Part shown: in pieces, positions 1 to 7,057 of the stretch
Layout of the letters: every line of letters starts with the position of its first letter
Position numbering within the stretch: position 1 is the first letter of the stretch
Assembly: GCA_027485405.1 (NCBI GenBank)
Contig: JAIXRB010000208.1
Coordinates: 1-14,416, forward strand
Direction: 5' to 3'
Origin: Leptospiraceae bacterium
Lineage (GTDB): Bacteria > Spirochaetota > Leptospiria > Leptospirales > Leptospiraceae
Length of the DNA: 14,416 nucleotides
Position numbers and translations under genes: made by a program
Notes under the pieces: generated by a model
Database searches by the model: none
Told to the model about the DNA's origin: nothing
What the model saw: the letters and a program-made list of their open reading frames with translations, nothing else

Positions 1-2
1 AA

Positions 3-134
3 ACCAAAGCAAAGGAGCCGAAAGAAGAGACATCTGCCCTTCCTTTTTATCGTGCCGCTTTCTTTACGTTTCAAGTTTTCCTCTGGCTGGGCATGGTTTG
101 GAAATGGAAAGGCTTGCCCAATACGTCCAAGTAG
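3..134 (+). CDS. C-terminal end of an unidentified protein (5' end outside window)
   Basis: An open frame enters from the left edge and ends at the TAG at 132-134, giving about 43 residues. It begins with a charged stretch rich in Lys and Glu, then a hydrophobic and aromatic segment (AAFFTFQVFLWLGMVW) that could be a final membrane helix, and ends with a short basic tail. The stop lies 15 bases before the clpP start on the same strand, so the gene may be the first visible member of the clpP-pmbA transcription unit. The family is not recognisable from this fragment. The frame is supported only by its being open and by the tight spacing to clpP. Confidence 0.55.
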   Translation, partial: TKAKEPKEETSALPFYRAAFFTFQVFLWLGMVWKWKGLPNTSK

Positions 135-149
135 AAAAGACTGAAAACT

Positions 150-758
150 ATGCCAGAAACGGAAACACCAGAAAAAGAAATCTCAGATACCCTCCAAGAG
201 CTGATCAGCGATAAAAACATTGGAAAAAAATTCTTAGAAAAAAGAAAGATCTTCCTTTGGGGTCCAGTTATGGACGATTCGGCAAAGGATTTAGTCGGCA
301 AGCTCTTGTACTTGGAAATGGTAGAACCAGGAAAACCGATTACTTTCTATATCAACAGCCCAGGTGGAGCCATTACCAGTGGAATGTGCATCTTTGATAC
401 AATGAACATGATCAGCTCTCCTGTATATACAGTATGCATGGGTATGGCGGCCTCTATGGGTGCCCATCTTTTAGCGGCTGGGGAACCAGGTCATCGGTAC
501 ATTTGGCCTTCTGGAACTGTCATGATCCACCAACCTTTGATCGGTGGCCAGATTGTCGCGCCAGCGACCGATCTGCAAATCCATGCAGAGAACATCATTA
601 AAAGCAAAGAGAAATTAAACAGATTTTTAGCAAGGGTTTGTGGTAAGACTTACGAGCAAGTAGTAGAAGACACGGATCGGGACAACTACATGGATGCAGA
701 AGAGGCAGTCAAATACGGAATCGTAGACAAACTCACAAATACGATAGACGTTGCTTGA
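150..758 (+). CDS. clpP: ATP-dependent Clp protease proteolytic subunit, ClpP2-like
   Basis: This is a serine peptidase of family S14, which forms the barrel-shaped chamber that degrades proteins unfolded by Clp ATPases in the cytoplasm. The 202 residues are near the usual length. The catalytic triad is visible: Ser102 in GMAASMGAHLL, His127 in MIHQP and Asp178 in TDRDNYM; the oxyanion-region signature YINSPGG is at residues 67-73. The N-terminus is unusual. The conserved axial-loop segment and the YSRLL-type helix of typical ClpP are replaced by an acidic leader and ISDKNIGKKFLEKRKIFLWG. Leptospira species carry two ClpP isoforms, and this divergent form fits the second one (inference). The ATG at 150 is the only sensible start, but no good Shine-Dalgarno sequence precedes it. 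The hydrolase gene starts inside its last codons, suggesting coupled translation. Confidence 0.95.
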   Translation: MPETETPEKEISDTLQELISDKNIGKKFLEKRKIFLWGPVMDDSAKDLVGKLLYLEMVEPGKPITFYINSPGGAITSGMCIFDTMNMISSPVYTVCMGMAASMGAHLLAAGEPGHRYIWPSGTVMIHQPLIGGQIVAPATDLQIHAENIIKSKEKLNRFLARVCGKTYEQVVEDTDRDNYMDAEEAVKYGIVDKLTNTIDVA

Positions 759-1743
759 AACTAAATTCACTCCTAGAAAATTTCTGGAGGGTAAACACCT
801 CCAGACTATTTACAACGTACTCTTTCCACCTGACAATTCATTAGACCAGCTTTCCAAGACTGGCGCCATTCTCCTTCCAACTACAGACAATTCTGGAGAT
901 CATCTCTACCTAGAACACAATTTCCCCCTGGCTGAGTCAAACGGGCATTACTTGATTCTTTTGCACGGAATGGAAGGAAGTTCTGAGTCTCATTATATGG
1001 TGAGCGTAGCTAAAGCGGCAATAGAAAGAGGGTATGGTGTCATCCGAGCCAATTTAAGGAATTGTGGAAAAGGCTTCGGGCTTGCAAGCAAACCATACAA
1101 TGCAGGACAAAGCGAAGACCTAGGAGCTATCGTAAGCTATGTTACAAAAAAATACTCTCCTCGGATTTTCGTGGGTGGGTATTCTTTGTCTGCCAATCTA
1201 GTTCTGAAATATATGGGAGAAAGCCCTCCTCCTTCAATCATGGCTTTTTCTGCGACCTCACCTCCTATGGATTTGAAACGTTCTTGCGATTTCATTGATT
1301 CCCGTAGCGGATCCTTTTATCGAAATCACTTCTTAGAAACTTTGAAGGAAAAGGTATCTTCTGGATTGTATCCCATTTCTGAAGAGCAAAGATCGAAGAT
1401 ACTAAAATGTAAGACCTTTTTTGATTTTGATGATTTTTTCACAGCGCCCATGTCTGGATACTTAAGTGTTCTGCACTATTATCAAAAGTGCTCCAGTCTT
1501 TCTTTCTTGGATAAAATAAAAACACCAGGTCTCATTGTTCATGCCGAAGATGATCCCGTAGTTCCCCCAGAATCCTGGGGAGAAGTTCCTTGGACTAGTT
1601 TCCCTAGTCTAACTACAGTCATAACGAAACGAGGTGGACATGTTGGGTTTGTTTCGAACCCAAGTAGTGAGCTTCCAGACGGTCGTTGGTTGCCTAAAAT
1701 TCTGTTAGATTTTTTTGATTCACATGTAAAGAGGAAGAAATGA
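751..1743 (+). CDS. YheT/EMB8-family alpha/beta hydrolase
   Basis: This is a probable cytoplasmic esterase-like hydrolase of the YheT (UPF0017/ABHD1) group; its natural substrate is unknown. Family marks are the N-terminal F-x-P-x4-L-x-G-x-HLQTI segment (residues 6-20), HGMEGSS at 72-78, the NLRNCG segment near 101 (usually NxRGC), the nucleophile elbow GYSLSAN with Ser145, the acid in HAEDDPVVP (Asp267 or Asp268) and the base His297 in GGHVGF. The elbow is atypical: most relatives have SLGGN, whereas here it is SLSAN. No ATG lies upstream of the conserved N-terminus, so the TTG at 751 is the best start. It overlaps the clpP stop by 8 bases and lacks a clear ribosome-binding site. The stop overlaps the tldD start as ATGA. 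The length of 330 residues is typical. Confidence 0.88.
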   Translation: MLETKFTPRKFLEGKHLQTIYNVLFPPDNSLDQLSKTGAILLPTTDNSGDHLYLEHNFPLAESNGHYLILLHGMEGSSESHYMVSVAKAAIERGYGVIRANLRNCGKGFGLASKPYNAGQSEDLGAIVSYVTKKYSPRIFVGGYSLSANLVLKYMGESPPPSIMAFSATSPPMDLKRSCDFIDSRSGSFYRNHFLETLKEKVSSGLYPISEEQRSKILKCKTFFDFDDFFTAPMSGYLSVLHYYQKCSSLSFLDKIKTPGLIVHAEDDPVVPPESWGEVPWTSFPSLTTVITKRGGHVGFVSNPSSELPDGRWLPKILLDFFDSHVKRKK

Positions 1744-3125
1744 GAGATTTGTTAAAAGAATGTTTGGCCGAAGAAAATGGGTTCGTGGAACTACGATACC
1801 ATCATGTGGAATCTAGATCTTTCACTGCTGAAAAAGGTAGAATTGAAGCATCCACAGTTAAAAAAAATACTGGGATTGGTATTCGAGTTTTGGAACAAGG
1901 AACTTGGGGAAACGCTTCCACATCGGAGATCAGCAAAGCATCGATCCAAAATGCGATCCGTTCAGCAAAGCAAGCCGCCATTTTATCTTCTGGACTCAGA
2001 AAAGACAAGATCGAAAAACTAGCGCCCGCTCACTTTGCAGTTGGAGATTTTGAATGCGAAGGACTCTCCGATTTTAAATCTAGATCGGTAGAAGAAAAAA
2101 TGCAATTGGTTCTCGACACCCAAAAAAGGGCAATGTCAAAGTCGGAGAAACTAAAATCTGTAAGCTGTAGCTATTCCGAAAGCTATGAAGAAAAGGCAGT
2201 TGTTACGACGGACGGAGCTGATTCCTTTTTTAAAATGGTACGTCCCGAATTCAATGTTGGGGCAACCGCTTTCCAAGATTCTTTGCTTCAATCAGGAAGC
2301 GAAAGCATTGGAGTGACTGGAGGCTGGGATTGTCTTTTCAAAGAAAGAAACCCTGAGGCAATTTCGGAAGAAGCAATCAAAACCGCAGTAGACCTACTCA
2401 ACTCTGAGCTTCCATCAGGTGGCATGAGCACTGTTATCCTATCACCTTCGATTGTTGGGCTCTTGGTTCATGAAGCGATTGGGCATACTGTGGAAGCTGA
2501 CTTTGTTCTTTCTGGTAGTGTTGCTCAGGGCAAAATCGGACAAAGAGTAGGATCGGATTTAGTAACCTTATGTGATTCTGGATTTTCTGAATTCTATGAA
2601 GGTGCTGGCGGAACCATTTCTGTAGACGATGAAGGAGTTTTGCCCACCAAAACAACAATCATTGAATCCGGAATTTTAAAAAGTTATCTCCACAACCGAG
2701 AAACTGCGCACATTTTTCAAACAAAACCAACTGGTTCGGCAAGAGCATGGAGATACAGCGATGTTCCTTTGATCCGAATGAGAAACACCTATCTTTTACC
2801 TGGTGATTCAAGTTTAGAAGAAATGATCGCAAAGACAAAAGATGGTTATTATTTGGATGGAGCGAAAAACGGGCAAGCTGACTCCACAGGAGAATTTATG
2901 TTTGCCGTCCAAAAGGCTTACAGAATCGAAAATGGTAAAATCACAAAACTACTCAAAGGTGTAACCGTTTCTGGTTTGGCTTTTGACGTTTTGGGGAACG
3001 TAGATATGGTTTCCAAAGAGTTTAAATGGGATCTCGGTTCCGGATACTGCGGCAAAGGGCAACCCGCAAAAGTAGATGCTGGTGGTCCCTTTCTTCGAAC
3101 CAAAGCTTTGCTTGGTGGAAATTGA
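1740..3125 (+). CDS. tldD: metalloprotease TldD (catalytic subunit of TldD/TldE)
   Basis: TldD is the zinc-bearing half of the TldD/TldE (PmbA) heterodimer, family U62/PmbA-TldD. In enterobacteria it cleaves unstructured peptides, matures microcin B17 and degrades the antitoxin CcdA. The 461 residues are close to the E. coli length. The metal site is intact: HEAIGH at residues 244-249 supplies two histidines and a glutamate, and Cys437 in GSGYCGKG matches the third ligand near the C-terminus. The flanking LLVHEAIGHTVEAD and the final GGPFLRTKALLGG are strongly conserved. A good Shine-Dalgarno (GAGGA, 1731-1735) precedes the ATG, which overlaps the hydrolase stop (ATGA). The stop overlaps the pmbA start (TGATG), so the two subunits are probably made in coupled amounts. 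Confidence 0.96.
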   Translation: MRDLLKECLAEENGFVELRYHHVESRSFTAEKGRIEASTVKKNTGIGIRVLEQGTWGNASTSEISKASIQNAIRSAKQAAILSSGLRKDKIEKLAPAHFAVGDFECEGLSDFKSRSVEEKMQLVLDTQKRAMSKSEKLKSVSCSYSESYEEKAVVTTDGADSFFKMVRPEFNVGATAFQDSLLQSGSESIGVTGGWDCLFKERNPEAISEEAIKTAVDLLNSELPSGGMSTVILSPSIVGLLVHEAIGHTVEADFVLSGSVAQGKIGQRVGSDLVTLCDSGFSEFYEGAGGTISVDDEGVLPTKTTIIESGILKSYLHNRETAHIFQTKPTGSARAWRYSDVPLIRMRNTYLLPGDSSLEEMIAKTKDGYYLDGAKNGQADSTGEFMFAVQKAYRIENGKITKLLKGVTVSGLAFDVLGNVDMVSKEFKWDLGSGYCGKGQPAKVDAGGPFLRTKALLGGN

Positions 3126-4513
3126 TGGATAAAGCTGAAATAACCCGCAAAATGGAGAAAACCAAGGATGAACTCAGTTCTCTCTTGGATAAAGCTAAAA
3201 AAAATGGAATTTCAGATGTCGAAATCTGTGCGGGTTATTCGATAGGTGCCGATGTTTCCCTTGAAAAAAATGATCTAAACAATGCGGCTTCCGGAGAGGG
3301 TTTTAGCTTCGGGGTTCGAGTGATCGAGAATGGTGCACAGGGTTTTGCGACAACAAATCAATTCTCTAATCTATGGGATGCAGTTTTAGAAGCAAAGACT
3401 TTGGCAAAAGCCCAAGGTGTTTCAGATCCGGATTTAGTTTTGCCCGAACCACGTCCCCTCCTTGAGCCAATTGACTCTTACGATCCAAGCATAGATGAGC
3501 TTGGTTTGCCTTTCTTAGTGGATCTAGCTAAAGAGACTTTAGAATGGAAGTCGTCCCAGTTTCCAAAAATCAGTCTGGATTCGGGCAGTGTTTCGTATGG
3601 AAAGGGTTTTGATCTTCTGGCTAGCTCAAAAGGGATCTTATGCGGAGAACTTAGTGCTAGTCTCTCGGCCTACGTAATGGGTATGGCAATTGATGGGGAC
3701 GATATCGGTAGTTTTGATTCCGATGGAGCTAGCTCTGGCAGTTTGAAAACCTTTCGTCCAAGATGGGAAAAAGCCAAAAAGGATTTTTCAGACAATTGCA
3801 TGGGAGCCTTGGGAGCAAGAAAGATCGACAGCTTCAAAGGTTATGTGATTCTTCCGCCAGAGTCAGTGTATTCATTTTTTCTAGGTATGTTTTTAGGGTC
3901 TTTGACTGCCTCATCCATCCGAAAAGGAAAAAGTAAAATGGCAAACAAATTGGGTTCAAAGGTTGCAGTTAAAGAATTGTCTATGTTTGCTGATCCTTAC
4001 AACAAAGAATTGTTTGGTTCAACTAGTTTTGATCGAGAAGGCCAACCTACCCAACGACTCGAGATTTTAAATGATGGGATTCTTCAGAACTACTTTTACA
4101 ATACCTATGAAGCCAAAAAAGCAGGGCTTCCGCATTCCAATGGATTTGCTTCTGGCGGAAACACAACTTTACCCGGTTGTTCTGCGAAACAAGTTCAGAT
4201 TAAACCAGGTTCAGCTTCTAAGGATTCTTTCTTCCAGTTATCCGACCGAGCGGTTTACGTGAACCGAGTTTCCGGTACATCCGAGGGAAGCTCTGGGGAC
4301 TTTTCTGGAGTTCTGAAAGGTGGATATGTCTATGAAAAAGGAGAAAAAATCCCCATCAAAGAAGTACAAATTGTAGGAAACGTTTTTTCTGCTTTGAATC
4401 AAATCGTCGGAATCTCCAAAGAAGGAGAGCTCTTAGGTGAATCTAGGTGGGCACCTTATATGCTCTTAGAGGGATTCGCAATCACGGGAACAATGGGTGA
4501 TGGAAACACTTAA
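3125..4513 (+). CDS. pmbA: PmbA/TldE, non-catalytic partner of TldD
   Basis: PmbA (TldE) pairs with TldD; it is homologous but lacks zinc ligands. Here the region matching the TldD metal site reads ESVYSFFLGMFLGSLTAS, with no HExxxH, and no C-terminal cysteine ligand is seen, as expected. The open frame extends upstream to 3026, but the ATG at 3125 is the likely start. It overlaps the tldD stop as TGATG, has GGTGG at 3114-3118 six bases upstream, and gives 462 residues, near the E. coli PmbA length. The extra upstream residues would only duplicate tldD coding sequence in another frame. The last codons overlap the DUF4416 gene start by about 14 bases. Confidence 0.94.
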   Translation: MDKAEITRKMEKTKDELSSLLDKAKKNGISDVEICAGYSIGADVSLEKNDLNNAASGEGFSFGVRVIENGAQGFATTNQFSNLWDAVLEAKTLAKAQGVSDPDLVLPEPRPLLEPIDSYDPSIDELGLPFLVDLAKETLEWKSSQFPKISLDSGSVSYGKGFDLLASSKGILCGELSASLSAYVMGMAIDGDDIGSFDSDGASSGSLKTFRPRWEKAKKDFSDNCMGALGARKIDSFKGYVILPPESVYSFFLGMFLGSLTASSIRKGKSKMANKLGSKVAVKELSMFADPYNKELFGSTSFDREGQPTQRLEILNDGILQNYFYNTYEAKKAGLPHSNGFASGGNTTLPGCSAKQVQIKPGSASKDSFFQLSDRAVYVNRVSGTSEGSSGDFSGVLKGGYVYEKGEKIPIKEVQIVGNVFSALNQIVGISKEGELLGESRWAPYMLLEGFAITGTMGDGNT

Positions 4514-5030
4514 GAAACCCATCGGTAGCTGTTTGTTTGCTGTCGTGTCTTATTCAGATGAAGGGGCATACCGTGAAGCTAAATTGAACTTAGAAAAATC
4601 CTTATCTAAGATCATGTTTGAATCCAATTTTATGCCAAAATGGATCCACAATACCCTAGAAGAAAAGCTCCAAAGAAAGACAGGGCTTTACTGTCAAATC
4701 CTAGCCTTTTTTCAAAGAATCCAAAGAGATTCTTTCCCAGAAATCAAGAAAATCACTGTAGAGTTGGACAAGCTTTTACAAAAAAAAGATAATACTCTCT
4801 CCATCTATCCTGGATATTTAACAAGCCATAATGTGATACTTGCTTCAGCGACAGATGACTTGCACAAAATCTACCTATTCAATGGTGTGTATGCGGAAAT
4901 CATATTTCGGTTAGAATCGGGTGCATGGAAAGTAGAAAAGACTGCACCCGAATTCTTCAAAACCAAAGAAGCTTTGTTTTTTTTCGCAAGTCTCCATGAA
5001 AATTATGAATTCAACAAAGACAAAGCATAA
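4500..5030 (+). CDS. DUF4416 family protein
   Basis: This is a protein of unknown function that I assign to the DUF4416 family from its C-terminal half. IYPGYLTSHNVILAS around residues 102-116, HKIYLFNGVYAEI at 122-134 and the final aromatic TAPEFF...Y segment match the family pattern of a PGYL motif followed by HRIYL-x2-GIYAE. The usual asparagine-aspartate before PGYL and the HR of HRIYL are changed to IY and HK. The ATG at 4500 is chosen over the adjacent in-frame GTG at 4497, giving 176 residues. No signal peptide or membrane segment is seen, so it is probably cytoplasmic. It overlaps the end of pmbA and runs 35 bases into the next gene, so it belongs to the same transcription unit. Confidence 0.8.
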   Translation: METLKKPIGSCLFAVVSYSDEGAYREAKLNLEKSLSKIMFESNFMPKWIHNTLEEKLQRKTGLYCQILAFFQRIQRDSFPEIKKITVELDKLLQKKDNTLSIYPGYLTSHNVILASATDDLHKIYLFNGVYAEIIFRLESGAWKVEKTAPEFFKTKEALFFFASLHENYEFNKDKA

Positions 5031-5547
5031 GGCAATTCTTTACTTTGTCTTTCTTTTATCCAATTGCACAGTTTCAAAAGAACCATTTTCAGTTATGTCC
5101 TGTGACAACTTTGATTCAGAACTCCATTGCTTAGAACCTAAGACAGACAAAGAAACCATTGTTATTGATTCAAAGGTTGTTCCATTCGATATCAATTGGA
5201 AAGACTTTGGGAATTATTTGTATTTCAAAGCCAAAGAAACACCTGGAATCCTAATCGAAAGAAAAAACATTCCGAAAGAGAACTTTCGCCCTAGCCTTTT
5301 CTTCTCCCAAATCGAATGGGATGGAACAATTCAGCATATGGAAGGAAAGCGTTCCAATCCGAATCGAATTGCTTCATTTCATTATTTGGGATCGCTTATC
5401 AAAGAAAATGCGATTCAAAAAGGAAGAGAAAACCAACCTTTCCGTTGGAAAGATCCTATGGTTCTACAAATTCGCTATTCTTTAGGAAAAGACCTCAAAG
5501 GAGAACTGGTTCGAGAAATCAATTGGATGAGATCAGCGGAGCCTTAA
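4996..5547 (+). CDS. small predicted lipoprotein of unknown function
   Basis: The N-terminus has basic residues, a hydrophobic run AILYFVFLL and then SNC, giving a spirochaete-style lipobox with Cys24 as the likely lipidated residue. The mature part (about 160 residues) is soluble and charged, with motifs such as LYFKAKETPGILIERK and SLFFSQIEWDG, which I do not recognise as a known family. Two starts are possible: ATG 4996 and ATG 5005. Both keep the signal peptide; the latter gives the more usual short n-region. The start lies inside the DUF4416 gene, so translation is probably coupled. Its last 15 bases overlap the 3' end of the convergent lipid-kinase gene on the other strand. Confidence 0.75.
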   Translation: MKIMNSTKTKHKAILYFVFLLSNCTVSKEPFSVMSCDNFDSELHCLEPKTDKETIVIDSKVVPFDINWKDFGNYLYFKAKETPGILIERKNIPKENFRPSLFFSQIEWDGTIQHMEGKRSNPNRIASFHYLGSLIKENAIQKGRENQPFRWKDPMVLQIRYSLGKDLKGELVREINWMRSAEP

Positions 5548-6291
5548 GTATAAATCCATTGGAGGAAAAATCCAGCCAGAGTATGGCGCTGGAAATAGAT
5601 AAATACAAAACAGTAAAATACTGATTCCTGAAACAACTGGAATGAGTAGGTTATCATCCACTAAACCCATAAGAGTTGTAGGGCAAAAAAATTCTGTAAG
5701 GCAAGCTACGCTTTCCCCTGCTAAGATAAGCAAAATGGGAAGATATTGAAATTCTCCTTGTTTCCAAAGAGATAAGAAACTCTCCTTGTCTGCGATTGTA
5801 AAAACAACTAGACTGCCAATTCCAGCAATGAACGCACCGACTAGGAACCCCAAAACTCCTTCCAAAGATTTACCATTGTAAAACCTTCTCTTCCCATACT
5901 TGGCCCCAAAGTAAGCCGCCGCAGGATCACCAACGATCAAAAACAAAATACTTAAAATTGCTAACTCTGCTGGAAAAAACAAAACCACGAGAAAATTAGC
6001 CAAAAAATAGGGAACCGTTCCGTTGTATCTGGCTCTCTCCGATTCTTTCATAAGAAACCCAAAGTATTTATAGAAGAATGATTCCACCTGCGGATTGTTC
6101 AATCGAACTGTTTCAAAAACAACTAAGAGAAACAAGGATCCTCCCAAAACCGTGACCAGAATGGCACGGCTGGCATAGGCTAGACCAAACGAGCCAGAAA
6201 ACCAATCTCCATATAAGCAAGCTGGCACGATCAAACCCAAAATATGCCAAATTTTCCGAAAGAAATTGAACTGGTGTTTCGTTTCCGTCAT
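5533..6291 (-). CDS. SEC59/DGK1/VTE5-type membrane lipid kinase
   Basis: This is an integral membrane protein of the family that includes dolichol kinase (SEC59), CTP-dependent diacylglycerol kinase (DGK1) and phytol kinase (VTE5), and which is often annotated as phosphatidate cytidylyltransferase. Family marks are R12-K13-x2-H16 at the N-terminus, E60-x2-R63, the ER-x-R-YNGTVPYFL segment at 85-97, GD at 121-122 followed by AAAYFGAKYGKRR, and GKSLEG at 140-145. Several hydrophobic helices fill the rest of its 252 residues. The substrate cannot be read from sequence; an isoprenoid alcohol or diacylglycerol is plausible. The ATG directly abuts the TAA of the upstream STAS gene, with AGGT just before it, so the two form an operon. 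Confidence 0.82.
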   Translation of the reverse strand: MTETKHQFNFFRKIWHILGLIVPACLYGDWFSGSFGLAYASRAILVTVLGGSLFLLVVFETVRLNNPQVESFFYKYFGFLMKESERARYNGTVPYFLANFLVVLFFPAELAILSILFLIVGDPAAAYFGAKYGKRRFYNGKSLEGVLGFLVGAFIAGIGSLVVFTIADKESFLSLWKQGEFQYLPILLILAGESVACLTEFFCPTTLMGLVDDNLLIPVVSGISILLFCIYLFPAPYSGWIFPPMDLYLRLR

Positions 6292-6648
6292 TTACCTAAG
6301 ACCTTTGGAAGCTAATTTGAATGCCATTTCTTCATTTGGAGCTATTGGGAAGAGGTTTTTGATACCTGCCATGGCAAACGCCGAACGAATGGGGCCTGGA
6401 AGATTGATAAGGATAATCTTGTTTTTCTGTAAAAAACTCATTTCGTTTAGTTCTTCTAAGGCTTTGATCCCACTAGTAGTAACCATGGAAAGCTCTTCTA
6501 GGTCTAGAATAATTGCCCCGTGCTTGAGAGGTCCTTTTAGGGAAAGAACACATTTCTGAGCTGTTGTTCCATCCAAAATACCCTGGATCTTAGTTACATA
6601 GACTGTGTCGATTTTTTCGACTAGAACGGAAAGATCATTCTCTGACAT
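6292..6648 (-). CDS. STAS-domain protein, anti-sigma factor antagonist type
   Basis: This is a 118-residue stand-alone STAS domain, like SpoIIAA/RsbV proteins that bind anti-sigma factor kinases in partner-switching pathways. The middle strand AIILDLEELSMVTTSGIKALEEL (residues 45-67) corresponds to the family's I-x-D-hydrophobic-DSSG-hydrophobic segment. Ser59 fits the phosphorylatable serine, although the preceding DS is replaced by TT. No serine kinase, PP2C phosphatase or sigma factor gene lies nearby, so partners must be encoded elsewhere. It is the first gene of a two-gene minus-strand unit. Only 38 bases separate its start from the divergent coiled-coil gene. Confidence 0.88.
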   Translation of the reverse strand: MSENDLSVLVEKIDTVYVTKIQGILDGTTAQKCVLSLKGPLKHGAIILDLEELSMVTTSGIKALEELNEMSFLQKNKIILINLPGPIRSAFAMAGIKNLFPIAPNEEMAFKLASKGLR

Positions 6649-6686
6649 AAAAAATTGCTTCTTTCATTTTTCATTCTTGCAGAACA

Positions 6687-7028
6687 ATGCAACCAAATAA
6701 AAATCCATTGAGAAGCGAGTTTGTTTTGGAAGCGAAAGTAGCCCATTTATTTAAAAAACTAGAAGAGCTCGAAAGAGATAAAATCGAGCTTCAAAAATTG
6801 CAAGATCGGATTGCTTCAGACCGAGACTATTCGGATGAATTGAAAAGAACCTTTGTCGCAGAAATTGAAAAAATGGACGCACAGAAAAAGGAGCTTCTTC
6901 AGATCCCCGTTAGAACCGAGAACTTGGGCACAGCGCCTTTGTCTCCGGTAGAAGCCAACTCAACTCCCGAAACTGAAATACCCTCACTAGAAAAGAAAAA
7001 AACAGACAAGCCCCCTCGAAAGTACTGA
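6687..7028 (+). CDS. short coiled-coil protein of unknown function
   Basis: This is a 113-residue hydrophilic protein without signal peptide or membrane helix. Residues about 15-75 have heptad-like Leu/Ile spacing with many Glu, Lys and Arg (for example LFKKLEELERDKIELQKLQ), predicting a coiled coil. Residues 76-113 are Pro-, Thr- and Glu-rich and probably disordered, ending in a basic PPRKY tail. No family is recognised. It starts 38 bases from the divergent STAS gene and ends 29 bases before the ATG of the SurA-like lipoprotein, which suggests co-transcription. No strong Shine-Dalgarno is visible before the ATG. Codon use looks like the neighbours, which supports a real gene. Confidence 0.7.
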   Translation: MQPNKNPLRSEFVLEAKVAHLFKKLEELERDKIELQKLQDRIASDRDYSDELKRTFVAEIEKMDAQKKELLQIPVRTENLGTAPLSPVEANSTPETEIPSLEKKKTDKPPRKY

Positions 7029-7045
7029 GGAGATTGTCAAAAACC

Positions 7046-7050
7046 AGGAA
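7046..7050 (+). promoter_or_regulatory. ribosome-binding site deciding the lipoprotein start
   Basis: AGGAA lies seven bases before the ATG at 7058. This favours that ATG over the in-frame TTG at 7034, which would put eight extra residues before the signal peptide. Confidence 0.65.
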
Positions 7051-7057
7051 TCCAATT

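Noticed and set aside
3026..3124. Upstream extension of the pmbA frame
   Set aside because: The extra 33 residues are tldD coding sequence read in another frame. ATG 3125 has a ribosome-binding site, overlaps the tldD stop and gives the family length.
5566..5593. Hairpin (TCCAGC/GCTGGA) followed by a T5 run on the minus strand
   Set aside because: It lies inside the lipid-kinase coding region before its stop, with a 6-base stem and an 11-base loop. A terminator there would cut off the gene's own end, so chance is more likely.
5316..5624. 102-residue plus-strand open frame
   Set aside because: It overlaps the lipoprotein in another frame and the antisense lipid kinase, and its translation shows no domain-like or signal character.
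6266..6559. 97-residue plus-strand open frame opposite the STAS gene
   Set aside because: It is the antisense shadow of a well-supported STAS domain and has no recognisable features or ribosome-binding site.
7034..7057. TTG start for the SurA-like lipoprotein
   Set aside because: It would put eight residues before the signal peptide, and its GAGGAG sequence is only one base away. ATG 7058 has AGGAA at seven bases and gives a standard lipoprotein signal.
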